Shown one piece after another: positions 29,427-39,224 of a DNA stretch of 64,000 bases (position 1 is its first letter; each line of letters starts with the position of its first letter). The notes beneath the pieces were generated by a model. The model was not told the origin of the DNA. It was given only the letters and a program-made list of their open reading frames with translations, and made no database searches. The position numbers were made by a program, and so were the translations under genes. Source of the stretch: Erwinia sp. JUb26 (GTDB taxonomy: Bacteria; Pseudomonadota; Gammaproteobacteria; Enterobacterales; Enterobacteriaceae); assembly GCF_003751505.1 (NCBI RefSeq), contig NZ_RJVB01000001.1, positions 372,001-436,000 of the forward strand, read 5' to 3'.

Positions 29427-32111
29427 ATGTCGACGACCCTACGTGAACTCAGCCAGGATACGCTGAGCGTTAACGGCCAGCCGTATCAAATTTACAGCCT
29501 GGTCAACGCCGCCAGGGAACTGGGCGATATCGATCGCCTGCCTAAATCCATGAAAGTGCTGCTGGAAAATCTGCTGCGCTGGGAGGATGGGGATTCCGTT
29601 ACTGAGCAGGATATCCGGGCGATCGCAGGCTGGCTGGAAAATGCCCATGCCGATCGTGAGATCGCCTATCGCCCGGCGCGAGTGTTGATGCAGGACTTTA
29701 CCGGCGTTCCGGCGGTGGTGGATCTTGCCGCCATGCGTGAAGCGGTGAAGCGATTAGGGGGCGACGTGGCGAAGGTTAACCCACTTTCACCCGTTGACCT
29801 GGTCATTGACCACTCGGTTACCGTCGATCGCTTCGGTGATAACGGGGCATTTGAAGAGAACGTGCATCTGGAAATGGAGCGCAATCATGAGCGCTACGTT
29901 TTCCTGCGCTGGGGGCAGAAAGCGTTTAACCGCTTCAGCGTGGTGCCGCCGGGAACGGGGATATGTCACCAGGTCAATCTGGAGTATCTCGGCCAGTCGG
30001 TGTGGCATGAACAGCTGGACGGCAGAGAGGTGGCGTATCCCGACACGCTGGTCGGTACCGATTCCCACACCACAATGATCAATGCCCTTGGCGTGCTGGG
30101 CTGGGGCGTCGGCGGCATTGAAGCCGAAGCCGCGATGCTGGGCCAGCCCGTTTCCATGTTGATCCCGGACGTCGTCGGCTTCAAGCTGAACGGCAAGCTG
30201 AAACCCGGCATTACGGCCACCGACCTCGTGCTGACCGTCACCCAGATGCTGCGTAAGCACGGGGTGGTCGGGAAATTTGTGGAATTTTACGGCGACGGGC
30301 TTAAGGATCTGCCGCTGGCGGATCGCGCGACCATTGCCAATATGGCGCCGGAATACGGTGCCACCTGCGGCTTCTTCCCGGTAGATGCCGTGACACTGGA
30401 ATACATGCGGCTTACCGGGCGCAGCGAGCAGCAGGTGGCGCTGGTGGAAGCCTATGCCCGCCGTCAGGGAATGTGGCGCCATAGCGGCGACGAACCGGTC
30501 TTTACCAGCAGCCTGTCGCTGGATATGGACACGGTGGAATCAAGCCTGGCAGGACCGAAACGCCCGCAGGATCGTGTGGCGCTCGGCGATGTGCCCGCCG
30601 CCTTCCGCGCCAGCAACGAACTGGAGGTGAACCACGCGCAGAAAGATCATCAGGCGGTCAGCTATCGTGACGCCCGCAGCGGTCAGCAGTATCAGCTGAA
30701 GGACGGCGCGGTGGTCATTGCTGCCATCACCTCCTGTACCAATACCTCTAACCCCAGCGTGCTGATGGCCGCCGGGCTGCTGGCGAAAAAAGCCGTCGCC
30801 CTCGGACTGCAGCGCAAACCGTGGGTTAAAGCCTCGCTGGCACCGGGATCGAAAGTGGTTTCTGACTACCTTGCCGCTGCAGGACTGACGCCTCACCTCG
30901 ACCAACTGGGGTTCAATCTGGTCGGTTACGGCTGTACCACCTGCATCGGTAACTCGGGGCCGCTGCCGGAAGAGATTGAAAATGCCATTCGTCAGGGCGA
31001 TTTGACTGTGGGGGCCGTGCTCTCGGGTAACCGTAACTTTGAAGGCCGCATCCATCCCTATGTGAAGACCAACTGGCTGGCCTCGCCGCCGCTGGTGGTG
31101 GCCTATGCGCTGTCGGGGAATATGACGCTGAACCTGCAATCCGATCCGCTTGGCGAAGATGCCAGCGGCAGTCCGATCTATCTGAAAGATATCTGGCCTT
31201 CGCCGGAAGAGATTGCGGAAGCGGTGCAAATGGTGTCGACCCAGATGTTCCACAAAGAGTACGCTGAAGTCTTTGCCGGCACGCCCGAGTGGCAGCAGAT
31301 TGAGGTCAGCGAGGCGGCAACCTATTCCTGGGACAGTGATTCCACCTACATTCGCCTGTCGCCGTTCTTCGACACCATGGAAAAAGAACCGGAGGCAGTG
31401 GAGGATATCAAAGGCGCTCGGATCCTGGCGATGCTCGGTGACTCGGTGACCACCGACCACATCTCCCCGGCGGGCAGCATTAAGGCGGACAGCCCGGCCG
31501 GGCGTTATCTGCTGGATCGCGGCGTTGAGCGTACCGACTTCAACTCCTACGGTTCGCGACGCGGCAATCACGAAGTCATGATGCGCGGGACCTTCGCCAA
31601 CATCCGCATTCGCAATGAAATGGTGCCGGGCGTGGAAGGGGGCATCACGCGCCATATTCCCAGCAATGAGCAGTTGGCGATTTACGACGCCGCGATGCGC
31701 TATCGGGAAGAGGGCATTCCGCTGGCAATTATTGCCGGGAAAGAATACGGCTCCGGCTCCAGCCGTGACTGGGCGGCGAAGGGGCCACGCCTGCAGGGCG
31801 TGCGCGTGGTGATTGCCGAATCGTTCGAGCGCATCCACCGCTCGAATCTAATTGGCATGGGGATCCTGCCGCTGGAATTCCCACAGGGCATGACGCGTAA
31901 GACGCTGAAGCTGACCGGCGATGAGGTGATTGACGTTGCCGATCTTCAGCAGCTACAGCCGGGCACCACGGTGAACGTTACGTTGACGCGTGCGGATGGG
32001 AGTCAGGAAATTCTGGAAACGCGCTGTCGTATTGATACCGGCAACGAGCTGACCTACTACCAGAACGACGGCATCCTGCACTACGTGATCCGCAATATGC
32101 TGCGGGATTAA
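29427..32111 (+). CDS. acnA: Aconitate hydratase A
   Basis: [4Fe-4S] enzyme that interconverts citrate and isocitrate; in E. coli it is the stress/stationary-phase aconitase that can bind RNA as the apo form. It has 894 residues from ATG 29427, which follows AAGGAGG at four bases; an earlier in-frame ATG/TTG reading adds 56 unlikely residues. The cluster ligands are C437 ([10 protein letters not shown]), C503 and C506 ([13 protein letters not shown]). The swivel domain has [14 protein letters not shown]. Monocistronic by context, with a strong terminator following. Confidence 0.97.
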   Translation: MSTTLRELSQDTLSVNGQPYQIYSLVNAARELGDIDRLPKSMKVLLENLLRWEDGDSVTEQDIRAIAGWLENAHADREIAYRPARVLMQDFTGVPAVVDLAAMREAVKRLGGDVAKVNPLSPVDLVIDHSVTVDRFGDNGAFEENVHLEMERNHERYVFLRWGQKAFNRFSVVPPGTGICHQVNLEYLGQSVWHEQLDGREVAYPDTLVGTDSHTTMINALGVLGWGVGGIEAEAAMLGQPVSMLIPDVVGFKLNGKLKPGITATDLVLTVTQMLRKHGVVGKFVEFYGDGLKDLPLADRATIANMAPEYGATCGFFPVDAVTLEYMRLTGRSEQQVALVEAYARRQGMWRHSGDEPVFTSSLSLDMDTVESSLAGPKRPQDRVALGDVPAAFRASNELEVNHAQKDHQAVSYRDARSGQQYQLKDGAVVIAAITSCTNTSNPSVLMAAGLLAKKAVALGLQRKPWVKASLAPGSKVVSDYLAAAGLTPHLDQLGFNLVGYGCTTCIGNSGPLPEEIENAIRQGDLTVGAVLSGNRNFEGRIHPYVKTNWLASPPLVVAYALSGNMTLNLQSDPLGEDASGSPIYLKDIWPSPEEIAEAVQMVSTQMFHKEYAEVFAGTPEWQQIEVSEAATYSWDSDSTYIRLSPFFDTMEKEPEAVEDIKGARILAMLGDSVTTDHISPAGSIKADSPAGRYLLDRGVERTDFNSYGSRRGNHEVMMRGTFANIRIRNEMVPGVEGGITRHIPSNEQLAIYDAAMRYREEGIPLAIIAGKEYGSGSSRDWAAKGPRLQGVRVVIAESFERIHRSNLIGMGILPLEFPQGMTRKTLKLTGDEVIDVADLQQLQPGTTVNVTLTRADGSQEILETRCRIDTGNELTYYQNDGILHYVIRNMLRD

Positions 32112-32114
32112 CCG

Positions 32115-32150
32115 TAAAAAAAAGCCGCTATGCGAGTCATAGCGGCTTTT
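32115..32150. terminator. Bidirectional terminator between acnA and ribA
   Basis: AAAAGCCGCTATG (32120-32132) / CATAGCGGCTTTT (32138-32150), a 13-bp perfect repeat with A and T tracts, between convergent genes. Confidence 0.92.
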
Positions 32151-32185
32151 CATCACTCATTAGGAGCAACCCGCTCCACACTCAA

Positions 32186-32779
32186 CTACGACTTCGACAG
32201 CAGATGGCCCATTTTGGCGGCTTTGGTGTCAAGGTAGTGTGCATTCTTTGGATTACGTCCCACGATCAGCGGCACGCGCTCAACGATATTAATCCCGGCT
32301 TCCGACAGGATCTCGACTTTGCGCGGGTTGTTGGTCAGCAAACGCACTTCATCAACGCCGAGCAGCTTGAACATGTCCGCACACAGGGTGAAGTCGCGCT
32401 CGTCGGCGGCAAATCCCAGCTGGTGGTTGGCTTCGACCGTGTCGTAACCTTTATCCTGCAACGCGTAGGCGCGAATTTTATTCAGCAGCCCAATACCGCG
32501 TCCTTCCTGACGGTGATAAAGCAGAATGCCGCGACCCTGCTCGGCAATATGCGTCAGCGCGGCTTCCAGCTGAAAACCGCAGTCGCAGCGCAGACTGAAC
32601 AGCGCATCACCGGTAAGACATTCGGAATGAACGCGTGCCAGAACCGGCTCGCTATCGGAAACATCGCCATAAACCAGCGCAACATGATCGTGCCCGGTCG
32701 CCAGTTCTTCAAAACCGACCATGAGGAAATCGCCCCAGGGCGTGGGCAGGTTGGCTTCTGCCACCCGTTTAAGCTGCAT
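32186..32779 (-). CDS. ribA: GTP cyclohydrolase II
   Basis: First step of riboflavin synthesis: GTP to 2,5-diamino-6-ribosylamino-4-pyrimidinone 5'-phosphate, formate and pyrophosphate. It has 197 residues. The zinc ligands are C54, C65 and C67 in [19 protein letters not shown]. The motif [20 protein letters not shown] carries the catalytic residues, and [12 protein letters not shown] follows. It is divergent from pgpB. Confidence 0.97.
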   Translation of the reverse strand: MQLKRVAEANLPTPWGDFLMVGFEELATGHDHVALVYGDVSDSEPVLARVHSECLTGDALFSLRCDCGFQLEAALTHIAEQGRGILLYHRQEGRGIGLLNKIRAYALQDKGYDTVEANHQLGFAADERDFTLCADMFKLLGVDEVRLLTNNPRKVEILSEAGINIVERVPLIVGRNPKNAHYLDTKAAKMGHLLSKS

Positions 32780-33008
32780 GTGACTCTCCAGAAACTTCAG
32801 GTGTACGCTATCATCAGATGGCGCAGTGTCAGTTGCCTGACGGCTTACAATGCGTGCTATTTTGCCATAACCCGCGACGCGAAGGTTAGCATGTTTGAGC
32901 TATCCAGTGATAACGCACAATTATCACCATCGCAATGTATATGTTATTATTTTTATTACTATTGTTATATCAATCCAGAGAAATAACCGAACTTTTTAAG
33001 GAAGAAAG

Positions 33009-33776
33009 ATGCCTGAAATCCTCAGACGAACCACGATCGGGATGCTTCTCCTGTTGATGATGCCCGTGCTGGTGGCGCTTTCCGGCTGGGAATGGCAGCC
33101 CGGCGAAATGGGCTGGGGGTATTTGATCCTGTTCTGGTTTACCGAGACGGTCACCCGCCCGTGGGGCGTGGTTACCAGCACGCTGCTGTGCGGCTGGTTT
33201 CTCTGGTGCCTGCGCTTTCGTTTTAAACCGGCGGTGTTTCTGCTGGCGATCCTGATCGGCACTATTCTGGTCGGTCAGTACACCAAAAGCCTGATTAAAG
33301 ACCGGGTACAGGAGCCGCGTCCCTACGTGCTGTGGCTGGAGCAAGCCGAAGGCGTCAGCAATGAATATTTCTACGAGCTGAAACGCAAACAGCGCAGCCA
33401 TCTGGTCGCCGAGGCGGTGGCGGATAACACCCAGTTGCCCGGCTGGCTGAAGCGGCACTGGGCATTTGAAACCGGCTTTTCATTCCCTTCCGGACACACC
33501 ATGTTCGCTGCCAGCTGGGCGCTGCTTGGTGTAGGATTGCTGTGGCCGCGTCGGCGCTATGTCACCATCGTGTTGCTGCTGAGCTGGGCCTCGCTGGTGA
33601 TGGGCAGTCGCCTTATGCTGGGCATGCACTGGCCGCAGGATCTGATCGTCTCAACGCTGTTCAGCTGGCTGTTTATCACGCTGGCGACCTGGCTTGCCCA
33701 GCGATTCTGCGGGCCGCTTAGCGTGCTGCCGCAGGAACAGCAGGAAATCAGCCAGCGAGAAAATGAGTCACGATGA
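33009..33776 (+). CDS. pgpB: Phosphatidylglycerophosphatase B (PAP2 family)
   Basis: Inner-membrane lipid phosphatase acting on PGP, phosphatidic acid and undecaprenyl pyrophosphate. It has 255 residues and about six helices. The three PAP2 motifs are present: KSLIKDRVQEPRP, FPSGHTMFA and SRLMLGMHWPQD. AAGGAAG precedes the ATG. The stop overlaps the ATG of a 24-codon ORF that I do not regard as established. Confidence 0.96.
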   Translation: MPEILRRTTIGMLLLLMMPVLVALSGWEWQPGEMGWGYLILFWFTETVTRPWGVVTSTLLCGWFLWCLRFRFKPAVFLLAILIGTILVGQYTKSLIKDRVQEPRPYVLWLEQAEGVSNEYFYELKRKQRSHLVAEAVADNTQLPGWLKRHWAFETGFSFPSGHTMFAASWALLGVGLLWPRRRYVTIVLLLSWASLVMGSRLMLGMHWPQDLIVSTLFSWLFITLATWLAQRFCGPLSVLPQEQQEISQRENESR

Positions 33777-33941
33777 TTGTAAATCGAATTTTTGCCCCCA
33801 TTACTATCAGCTGGTTTGCCCAACGGCGTGATGCGGGCAGGGAATGAGTGCGATGCCTGAAATCTGAGAGTATCAACACAAGCATCGGGGCGTTTTTTTT
33901 GGCATAATTCATCTGATTAACATCAGATTACGGGATGAACT

Positions 33942-34250
33942 GTGAAATATTTGCTGATTTTTTTAGTGGTTCTGGCGATCTTTGTCATTTCAGTCACTTT
34001 GGGCGCGCACAACGACCAGGTCGTGACCTTTAATTATCTGCTGGCGCAGGGTGAATTCCGTATCTCTACACTGCTGGCTTCGCTGTTTGCCGTGGGCTTC
34101 CTGCTGGGATGGGCAATATGCGGTCTGTTCTGGCTACGCGTGCGCGTGGCGCTGGCCAACAGCCAGCGTAAACTAAAACGACTGCAGCAACAGATCGGGC
34201 AGACGGACGCTGCCGGGACGGCGTCACGCACGCCAGCCGTCAAGGAATAA
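33942..34250 (+). CDS. lapA: LapA, LPS-assembly membrane protein (YciS)
   Basis: 102-residue inner-membrane protein with two helices (about 2-22 and 43-64) and a short basic coiled-coil-like tail (ANSQRKLKRLQQQIGQ). It begins with GTG 33942 (MKYLLIFLVVLAIFVISVTL). It works with LapB in controlling lipopolysaccharide synthesis by regulating LpxC turnover through FtsH and YejM/PbgA. lapB starts six bases after its stop. Confidence 0.94.
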   Translation: MKYLLIFLVVLAIFVISVTLGAHNDQVVTFNYLLAQGEFRISTLLASLFAVGFLLGWAICGLFWLRVRVALANSQRKLKRLQQQIGQTDAAGTASRTPAVKE

Positions 34251-34256
34251 TCATTT

Positions 34257-35426
34257 ATGTTGGAACTGCTGTTTCTGTTACTCCCCGTAGCCGCCGCCTA
34301 CGGCTGGTATATGGGGCGCAGAAGTGCGCAACAGGATAAGCAACAGGAGGCAAGCCGCCTGTCACGCGACTACGTGACCGGGGTCAACTTCCTGCTTTCA
34401 AATCAACAGGACAAAGCCGTCGACCTGTTCCTTGACATGCTCAAGGAAGACAGCGGCACGGTAGAGGCCCACCTGACGCTGGGCAACCTGTTCCGCTCGC
34501 GCGGCGAGGTCGATCGCGCCATCCGCATTCACCAGGCCCTGATGGAAAGTGCTTCCCTGACCTACGATCAGCGCCTGCTCGCTATTCAGCAGCTTGGCCG
34601 TGATTACATGGTGGCCGGGCTGTACGATCGTGCCGAACAGATGTTTGGCCAGCTGGTTGAAGAAACCGATTTCCGCATTGGCGCGCTGCAACAGCTGCTG
34701 ATTATTCATCAGTCGACCAGCGACTGGCCAAATGCGATTGAGGTGGCGGAACGTCTGGTCAAGCTGGGCAAAGAGCAGAAGAAAATGGAAATTGCCCATT
34801 TCTACTGCGAGCTGGCACTGCAGGCGATGGGCAGTGACGATCTCGAACGCGCCATGAACCTGCTGAAAAAGGGCGAAGCGGCCGACCGCAACAGCGCGCG
34901 CATCTCGATTATGATGGGGCGGATCTTTATGGCGAAAGGCGATTACGCCAAAGCCGTGATTCACCTGCAGCGGGTTATTGAACAGGATCGTGAGCTGGTC
35001 AGCGAGACGCTGGAAATGCTGGAAACCTGCTTCGAACATCTGAACCAGCCAAAGGCCTGGAGCGATTATCTGAAGCGCTGCGTAGAGGAAAACACCGGCG
35101 CGGCCGCCGAACTTTACCTTGCCGGCATCCTCGATCGGGATGAAGGGGCAGACGTGGCGCAGACCTACATTACCCGTCAGCTGCAGCGCCATCCGACGAT
35201 GCGCGTGTTCCACCGCCTGATGGACTTTAACCTGCAGGAAGCGGAAGACGGCAGGGCAAAAGAGAGCCTGATGGTGCTGCGCGATATGGTCGGCGAACAA
35301 ATCCGCACCAAGCCGCGCTACCGCTGCCACAAATGTGGTTTTACCGCACATGCGCTTTACTGGCACTGCCCGTCGTGCCGGGCCTGGTCCTCCGTGAAGC
35401 CGATTCGCGGGCTGGATGGACAATAA
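34257..35426 (+). CDS. lapB: LapB, TPR protein controlling LpxC turnover (YciM)
   Basis: 389 residues. One N-terminal membrane anchor (about 2-20, MLELLFLLLPVAAAYGWYMG) is followed by a series of TPR repeats (about 35-340). A C-terminal rubredoxin-like zinc module (YRCHKCGFTAHALYWHCPSC) binds back on the TPRs. It acts on the cytoplasmic face of the inner membrane, delivers LpxC to FtsH and is essential in E. coli under most conditions. It is co-transcribed with lapA. Confidence 0.96.
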   Translation: MLELLFLLLPVAAAYGWYMGRRSAQQDKQQEASRLSRDYVTGVNFLLSNQQDKAVDLFLDMLKEDSGTVEAHLTLGNLFRSRGEVDRAIRIHQALMESASLTYDQRLLAIQQLGRDYMVAGLYDRAEQMFGQLVEETDFRIGALQQLLIIHQSTSDWPNAIEVAERLVKLGKEQKKMEIAHFYCELALQAMGSDDLERAMNLLKKGEAADRNSARISIMMGRIFMAKGDYAKAVIHLQRVIEQDRELVSETLEMLETCFEHLNQPKAWSDYLKRCVEENTGAAAELYLAGILDRDEGADVAQTYITRQLQRHPTMRVFHRLMDFNLQEAEDGRAKESLMVLRDMVGEQIRTKPRYRCHKCGFTAHALYWHCPSCRAWSSVKPIRGLDGQ

Positions 35427-35733
35427 TCCTGGCGCTCTGCGCTGGGTGATTGTCCTTCTTTCGAATAGCGACTTAGTTACAACATACTCTGATTGCATCC
35501 TTGAGGCCCATGCCAGCAGCAACACAGCCGCAAAGTCTTGCAGGACGCACAGGGCAATACGCCGCTCGCCGCCAACAATTCTCAACGGCTTAACTGTGAA
35601 TTTGCACCATCCGCAGGTAAAATGCCTGCCGTTTCCGCTTTCCGAGTTTAGCGAACGCCCTTCGGCGGTTGGCTGAATTCGTGTAACTATTCTGTTTGCG
35701 CCATGCGGTGCTCCACTTAAAGAGGGTTTATTG
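35427..35733. other. 307-base gap between lapB and pyrF
   Basis: No convincing gene. An ORF overlapping the end of lapB (35416-35676) lacks a ribosome site and any recognisable sequence. TAAAAT (35618-35623) is a candidate -10 for pyrF but has no good -35 partner. A small hairpin AACGCC/GGCGGTT lies near 35655-35668. AGAGGG sits seven bases before the pyrF ATG. Confidence 0.4.
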
Positions 35734-36450
35734 ATGCATTCACCTCAGCTTACCGGCTCACCGATTGTGGTAGCGTTAGATTATGCCGATCGCGACCTTG
35801 CCCTGGCCTTTGTCGATCAAATTGAACCCGGCAGCTGCCGCCTGAAGGTGGGAAAAGAGATGTTCACTCTCTTTGGCCCACAGCTGGTGCGCGATCTGCA
35901 ACAGCGCGGCTTCGATGTCTTCCTTGACCTCAAGTTCCACGATATCCCGAATACCACGGCGCATGCGGTGGCGGCGGCGGCCGATCTGGGCGTGTGGATG
36001 GTCAACGTCCACGCCAGCGGCGGCGCACGCATGATGAATGCAGCCCGCGAAGCACTGCTGCCGTTTGGCAACGATGCGCCTCTGCTGATCGCCGTTACCG
36101 TGCTGACCAGCATGGACGCGGACGACCTGCGCGGTCTGGGCATTGAACTGTCCCCGGCAGAGCAGGCGGAGCGCCTGGCGCGGCTGACCCAGCAGTGCGG
36201 GCTGGATGGCGTGGTGTGTTCAGCACATGAAGCCAGCCGCTTTAAGCAGGTTATCGGCCAGGACTTTAAGCTGATTACCCCGGGTATCCGCCCGGCGGGC
36301 AGCGATGCGGGCGATCAGCGCCGGATTATGACCCCGCAGCAGGCGGTGCAGGCCGGGGTTGATTATATGGTGATCGGGCGTCCGATTACCCAGTCGTCTA
36401 ACCCGGCGGCGACGTTGCAGGAAATTCTCACCTCAATCCAGGAGGCATGA
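35734..36450 (+). CDS. pyrF: Orotidine 5'-phosphate decarboxylase
   Basis: Last step of UMP synthesis. It has 238 residues from ATG 35734; TTG 35731 directly before it is less well spaced from AGAGGG. The catalytic array D65-x-K67-x-x-D70 is seen in [12 protein letters not shown], with the phosphate loop PGIRP and VIGRPITQS. Its stop overlaps yciH. Confidence 0.97.
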   Translation: MHSPQLTGSPIVVALDYADRDLALAFVDQIEPGSCRLKVGKEMFTLFGPQLVRDLQQRGFDVFLDLKFHDIPNTTAHAVAAAADLGVWMVNVHASGGARMMNAAREALLPFGNDAPLLIAVTVLTSMDADDLRGLGIELSPAEQAERLARLTQQCGLDGVVCSAHEASRFKQVIGQDFKLITPGIRPAGSDAGDQRRIMTPQQAVQAGVDYMVIGRPITQSSNPAATLQEILTSIQEA

Positions 36451-36776
36451 TGGCAGACGACAACAGCAGGCTGGTCTATTCCACCGCCAGCGGCCGCATT
36501 GACGAAGTCAAAGAGAAACCACAGCGACCTAAAGGCGACGGTATTGTGCGCATCCAGCGGCAGACCAGCGGCCGTAAGGGGAAGGGCGTGTGCCTGATCT
36601 CGGGAATTGATGTTGAGGATGCCGAGCTGGAAAAACTGGCGGCCGAGCTGAAGAAAAAATGCGGCTGCGGCGGCGCGGTGAAGGACGGAGTGATTGAAAT
36701 TCAGGGCGACAAGCGCGATTTGTTAAAAACCCTGCTGGAAGCGAAAAACTTCAAGGTTAAACTCGCCGGCGGCTGA
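36450..36776 (+). CDS. yciH: YciH, SUI1/eIF1-like protein
   Basis: 108-residue SUI1-domain protein, the bacterial homologue of eIF1, reported to influence start-codon fidelity. Conserved RIQRQTSGRKGKGVCLISGID, KKKCGCGGAVKDGVIEIQGD and the C-terminal VKLAGG are present. Two adjacent ATGs (36447, 36450) occur; GGAGG is at four bases from the second, which gives the family length. Translationally coupled to pyrF (overlapping stop). Confidence 0.94.
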   Translation: MADDNSRLVYSTASGRIDEVKEKPQRPKGDGIVRIQRQTSGRKGKGVCLISGIDVEDAELEKLAAELKKKCGCGGAVKDGVIEIQGDKRDLLKTLLEAKNFKVKLAGG

Positions 36777-36856
36777 TCGTGCAGTATGGCAGGCCGAAAC
36801 GTCCGCAGGCATTACCCGTCGCGTTTCCTCCGCAACCATACTTAATCAATAAACAC

Positions 36857-36876
36857 GAGGCCGCAAAAGCGGCCTC
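36857..36876. terminator. Hairpin between convergent yciH and osmB
   Basis: Perfect GAGGCCGC (36857-36864), AAAA loop, GCGGCCTC (36869-36876). T content after it is modest on both strands (AACTATTT on plus, GTGTTTATT on minus). Confidence 0.7.
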
Positions 36877-36929
36877 AACTATTTCCTGTTTTCGCTGCGG
36901 CAACCAGAGATACCGTAGGTAAAATCTTA

Positions 36930-37145
36930 TTAATCGACCTGATGCCCGATAATCCCCCCAACCGCAGCACCACCAACGGTGCCCAGTCCGCTACCGTTAG
37001 TCAGAATTGAGCCGCCAATCGCGCCCGCACCGGCACCAATCGCCGTGTTGCGGTCACGCTTAGACCAGTTTGAACAGGCACTGAGGGAAAGAACCAGTGT
37101 TGCCGCCAGCATCGCAGCGGTAATGCGTTTTGCAGTGTTTGTCAT
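36930..37145 (-). CDS. osmB: OsmB, osmotically inducible lipoprotein
   Basis: 71-residue outer-membrane lipoprotein with signal MTNTAKRITAAMLAATLVLS ending at a lipobox Cys (LSAC, about C24). A glycine-rich hydrophobic stretch follows (IGAGAGAIGGSILTNGSGLG). E. coli OsmB is 72 residues and is induced by high osmolarity and stationary phase. AAGGAG precedes the ATG. The function is unknown beyond a role in aggregation or stress. Confidence 0.93.
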   Translation of the reverse strand: MTNTAKRITAAMLAATLVLSLSACSNWSKRDRNTAIGAGAGAIGGSILTNGSGLGTVGGAAVGGIIGHQVD

Positions 37146-37461
37146 AGTGAATACTCCTTAATTGCAGCGACTGATTACCCGATCAAGTATAGTGGATAGC
37201 CGGATTTTTGGCCTGGTGCTGTCGATTTTTACAGCACTTCAACTAATCGTTAGTCAGCTGACTATCGCGATAGTTAACTACCTGCTTTAATTTTAGAAGC
37301 TGCCGCTGTAATGCCCAGGTAAAAATTCCGAATAATCCCCCCGATCGGGGCCGCAGAACGCGGTGGTCAGCCGGAAACTGCCTTTATCCAGCGATTACCT
37401 CCATACCCGCTCTCCCTGGCTGCGTTGACAATGACGTATGCACCCAATCGGAGAGTCAACG
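37146..37461. other. 316-base divergent region between osmB and the araD-type gene
   Basis: Left part holds the osmB promoter. A perfect 7-bp hairpin GTGCTGT (37216-37222) / ACAGCAC (37231-37237) is visible about 70 bases upstream of osmB. No ORF with a plausible start was seen. GGAGAG precedes the next ATG. Short repeats around 37333-37355 (CCCCGATCGGGG) form a further small palindrome. Confidence 0.45.
37186..37191 (-). promoter_or_regulatory. Candidate sigma-S type -10 of osmB
   Basis: On the minus strand CTATACTT (-10 TATACT with C at -13) lies about 41 bases before the osmB ATG. CTATACT is the pattern preferred by sigma S, which drives osmB in E. coli. Confidence 0.5.
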
Positions 37462-38160
37462 ATGCTTGAACAACTGAAACAACAGGTACTGGAAGCCAAC
37501 CTCGCGCTGCCGCGTTACGGGCTGGTGACGTTCACCTGGGGCAACGTCAGCGCCATCGACCGCCAGCAGGGCCTGGTGGTGATCAAACCTTCCGGGGTGA
37601 GCTACGAGCAGATGCAGCGCGACGATATGGTGGTGGTTGAGCTGGAAAGCGGCAGGGTGGTTGAGGGTAGTAAACGCCCGTCATCGGACACCGATACTCA
37701 CCGCGCGCTGTATCTGGCGTGGCCGGAGATCGGGGGTATTGTCCATACCCACTCCCGTCATGCCACTATCTGGGCGCAGGCGGGGCGGGATATTCCCGCC
37801 TGGGGCACAACGCATGCCGATGACTTCTACGGGGCCGTGCCCTGCACGCGCAAGATGACCGACGGCGAAATCAAAGAGCGCTACGAGTGGCAAACCGGGC
37901 AGGTGATTATTGAAACCCTGCGCGATCGTGATATCGACCCGCTGGCGATCCCTGCCGTACTGGTTAACTCCCACGGCCCGTTCTGCTGGGGAAAATGCGC
38001 CGATGATGCGGTTCACAGTGCGGTGGTGCTGGAGGAAGTGGCCTACATGGGGATCTTCAGCCAGCAGCTCGCGCCCGAGCTGCCGGTGATGCAGCAAACC
38101 CTGCTGGATAAACACTACCTGCGTAAACACGGTGCCGGAGCCTACTACGGGCAGAAGTGA
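37462..38160 (+). CDS. L-ribulose-5-phosphate 4-epimerase (AraD/UlaF/SgbE family)
   Basis: Class II aldolase-fold, zinc-dependent epimerase that converts L-ribulose-5-P to D-xylulose-5-P. It has 232 residues. Zinc ligands H95 and H97 ([17 protein letters not shown]) and H171 ([10 protein letters not shown]) are present, with D76 (SSDTDTHR) and D120 (TTHADDFYG) conserved. The C terminus [16 protein letters not shown] is almost identical to E. coli AraD, to which it looks closest. No kinase, isomerase, transporter or regulator of a pentose pathway is next to it, so its pathway cannot be told from context. Confidence 0.88.
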   Translation: MLEQLKQQVLEANLALPRYGLVTFTWGNVSAIDRQQGLVVIKPSGVSYEQMQRDDMVVVELESGRVVEGSKRPSSDTDTHRALYLAWPEIGGIVHTHSRHATIWAQAGRDIPAWGTTHADDFYGAVPCTRKMTDGEIKERYEWQTGQVIIETLRDRDIDPLAIPAVLVNSHGPFCWGKCADDAVHSAVVLEEVAYMGIFSQQLAPELPVMQQTLLDKHYLRKHGAGAYYGQK

Positions 38161-38335
38161 TTTTGACCCGCCACAATTTCCGGCAACTGGAGGCGTTTTA
38201 ACTGGGGGTTTATTGTCTTTTTTTGTCTGAAAATTTACTAATTTGCTTTAATAATCAAACAGCCATTTAGTGTAAACATCCTGTCGATTAGGCTGGAGCT
38301 GCGTACTTAACGCATGACTAATCGAGGATAATAAT

Positions 38336-39205
38336 ATGACCGTTGTAAACCAGACTACCTGCAGACTGTTTAGTGAAGCCGGACAGATGACCCAGCTCTC
38401 TGCCTACTATGAGGAAGAGCGCCGGACCATGTGGATGCTGCTGCGTGCGCAGCCGCGCCCGAGCTTCAACCACCAGCTGATAGAGGAGATTATGAATCTC
38501 AGCTATGCGGCGCAGCGCTCGGGTCTGACGATTGATTTTTGGGTCACTGGTTCACTGGTCCCCGGCATGTTTAACGCCGGGGGCGATCTCAGCTTTTTTG
38601 TGGAGTCAATCAAAAACGGCCGCCGCGAGGCGCTGCGGGCCTATGCCCGTGCCTGCGTTGACTGCATTCATGCGGCAGCAAGGGGATTTGATACCGGCGC
38701 GGTGACCATCGCAATGGTGGAAGGCAGCGCGCTGGGTGGCGGATTTGAAGCGGCGCTGGCGCATCACTTTATCCTGGCGCAGAACACCGCTCGGATGGGC
38801 TTCCCTGAAATTGCCTTTAACCTGTTCCCCGGAATGGGCGGCTATTCGCTGGTCGCCCGCCGGGCGGGGATGAAGCTGGCGGAGGAACTGATTTGTGAAG
38901 GGGAATCGCACACCGCCGAGTGGTTTGAAACGCGCGGGCTGGTTGACCGACTGTTCCAGCCCGATGAGGCGTACCACAGCACGCGTACCTTCATCGATAC
39001 GCTGCGGCCGAAACTCAACGGCGTGCGGGCCATGCTGAAGGCACGCCAGCGCGTGCTCCAGCTGACCCGCGCCGAGCTGATGGATATCACCGAGGACTGG
39101 GTTGATTTTGCCTTCAGCCTGGAACCGAAGGATATCGCCTATATGGAGCGTCTGGTTAACTTACAAAACCGCCACAGTGCCCAGACGTTGCTGAAAGCGG
39201 GTTAA
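38336..39205 (+). CDS. rpfF: RpfF-type DSF/BDSF synthase (crotonase family)
   Basis: 289-residue crotonase-fold enzyme that makes cis-2-unsaturated fatty-acid signals from acyl-ACP by dehydration and thioester cleavage. The two glutamates used by RpfF are present 20 residues apart: E138 (GGGFEAALAHH) and E158 (GFPEIAFNLFPGMGGY). The preceding EGSALGGG loop and N-terminal FNAGGDLSFF match RpfF rather than beta-oxidation hydratases. GAGG lies before ATG 38336. The neighbouring convergent gene encodes the matching RpfR receptor, which strongly supports the assignment. E. coli K-12 lacks this gene. Confidence 0.9.
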   Translation: MTVVNQTTCRLFSEAGQMTQLSAYYEEERRTMWMLLRAQPRPSFNHQLIEEIMNLSYAAQRSGLTIDFWVTGSLVPGMFNAGGDLSFFVESIKNGRREALRAYARACVDCIHAAARGFDTGAVTIAMVEGSALGGGFEAALAHHFILAQNTARMGFPEIAFNLFPGMGGYSLVARRAGMKLAEELICEGESHTAEWFETRGLVDRLFQPDEAYHSTRTFIDTLRPKLNGVRAMLKARQRVLQLTRAELMDITEDWVDFAFSLEPKDIAYMERLVNLQNRHSAQTLLKAG

Positions 39206-39224
39206 ACAGGCCGTCCGGTAATCG

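Noticed and set aside
30540..31838. A 432-codon open frame on the minus strand inside acnA
   Set aside because: It runs antisense to a certain gene in GC-rich DNA, has a shadow-type composition rich in His, Arg and Gln, and no recognisable domain or ribosome site.
33773..33847. A 24-codon ORF whose ATG overlaps the pgpB stop (ATGA)
   Set aside because: The overlap is attractive but the peptide is too short, has no similarity that I know and no feature besides the overlap.
34398..35585. A 395-codon open frame on the minus strand opposite lapB
   Set aside because: Antisense shadow; lapB on the other strand has all TPR and zinc motifs, and the antisense product has none.
35416..35676. An 86-codon frame overlapping the end of lapB
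   Set aside because: No ribosome site, no recognisable sequence, and it begins inside a conserved gene end.
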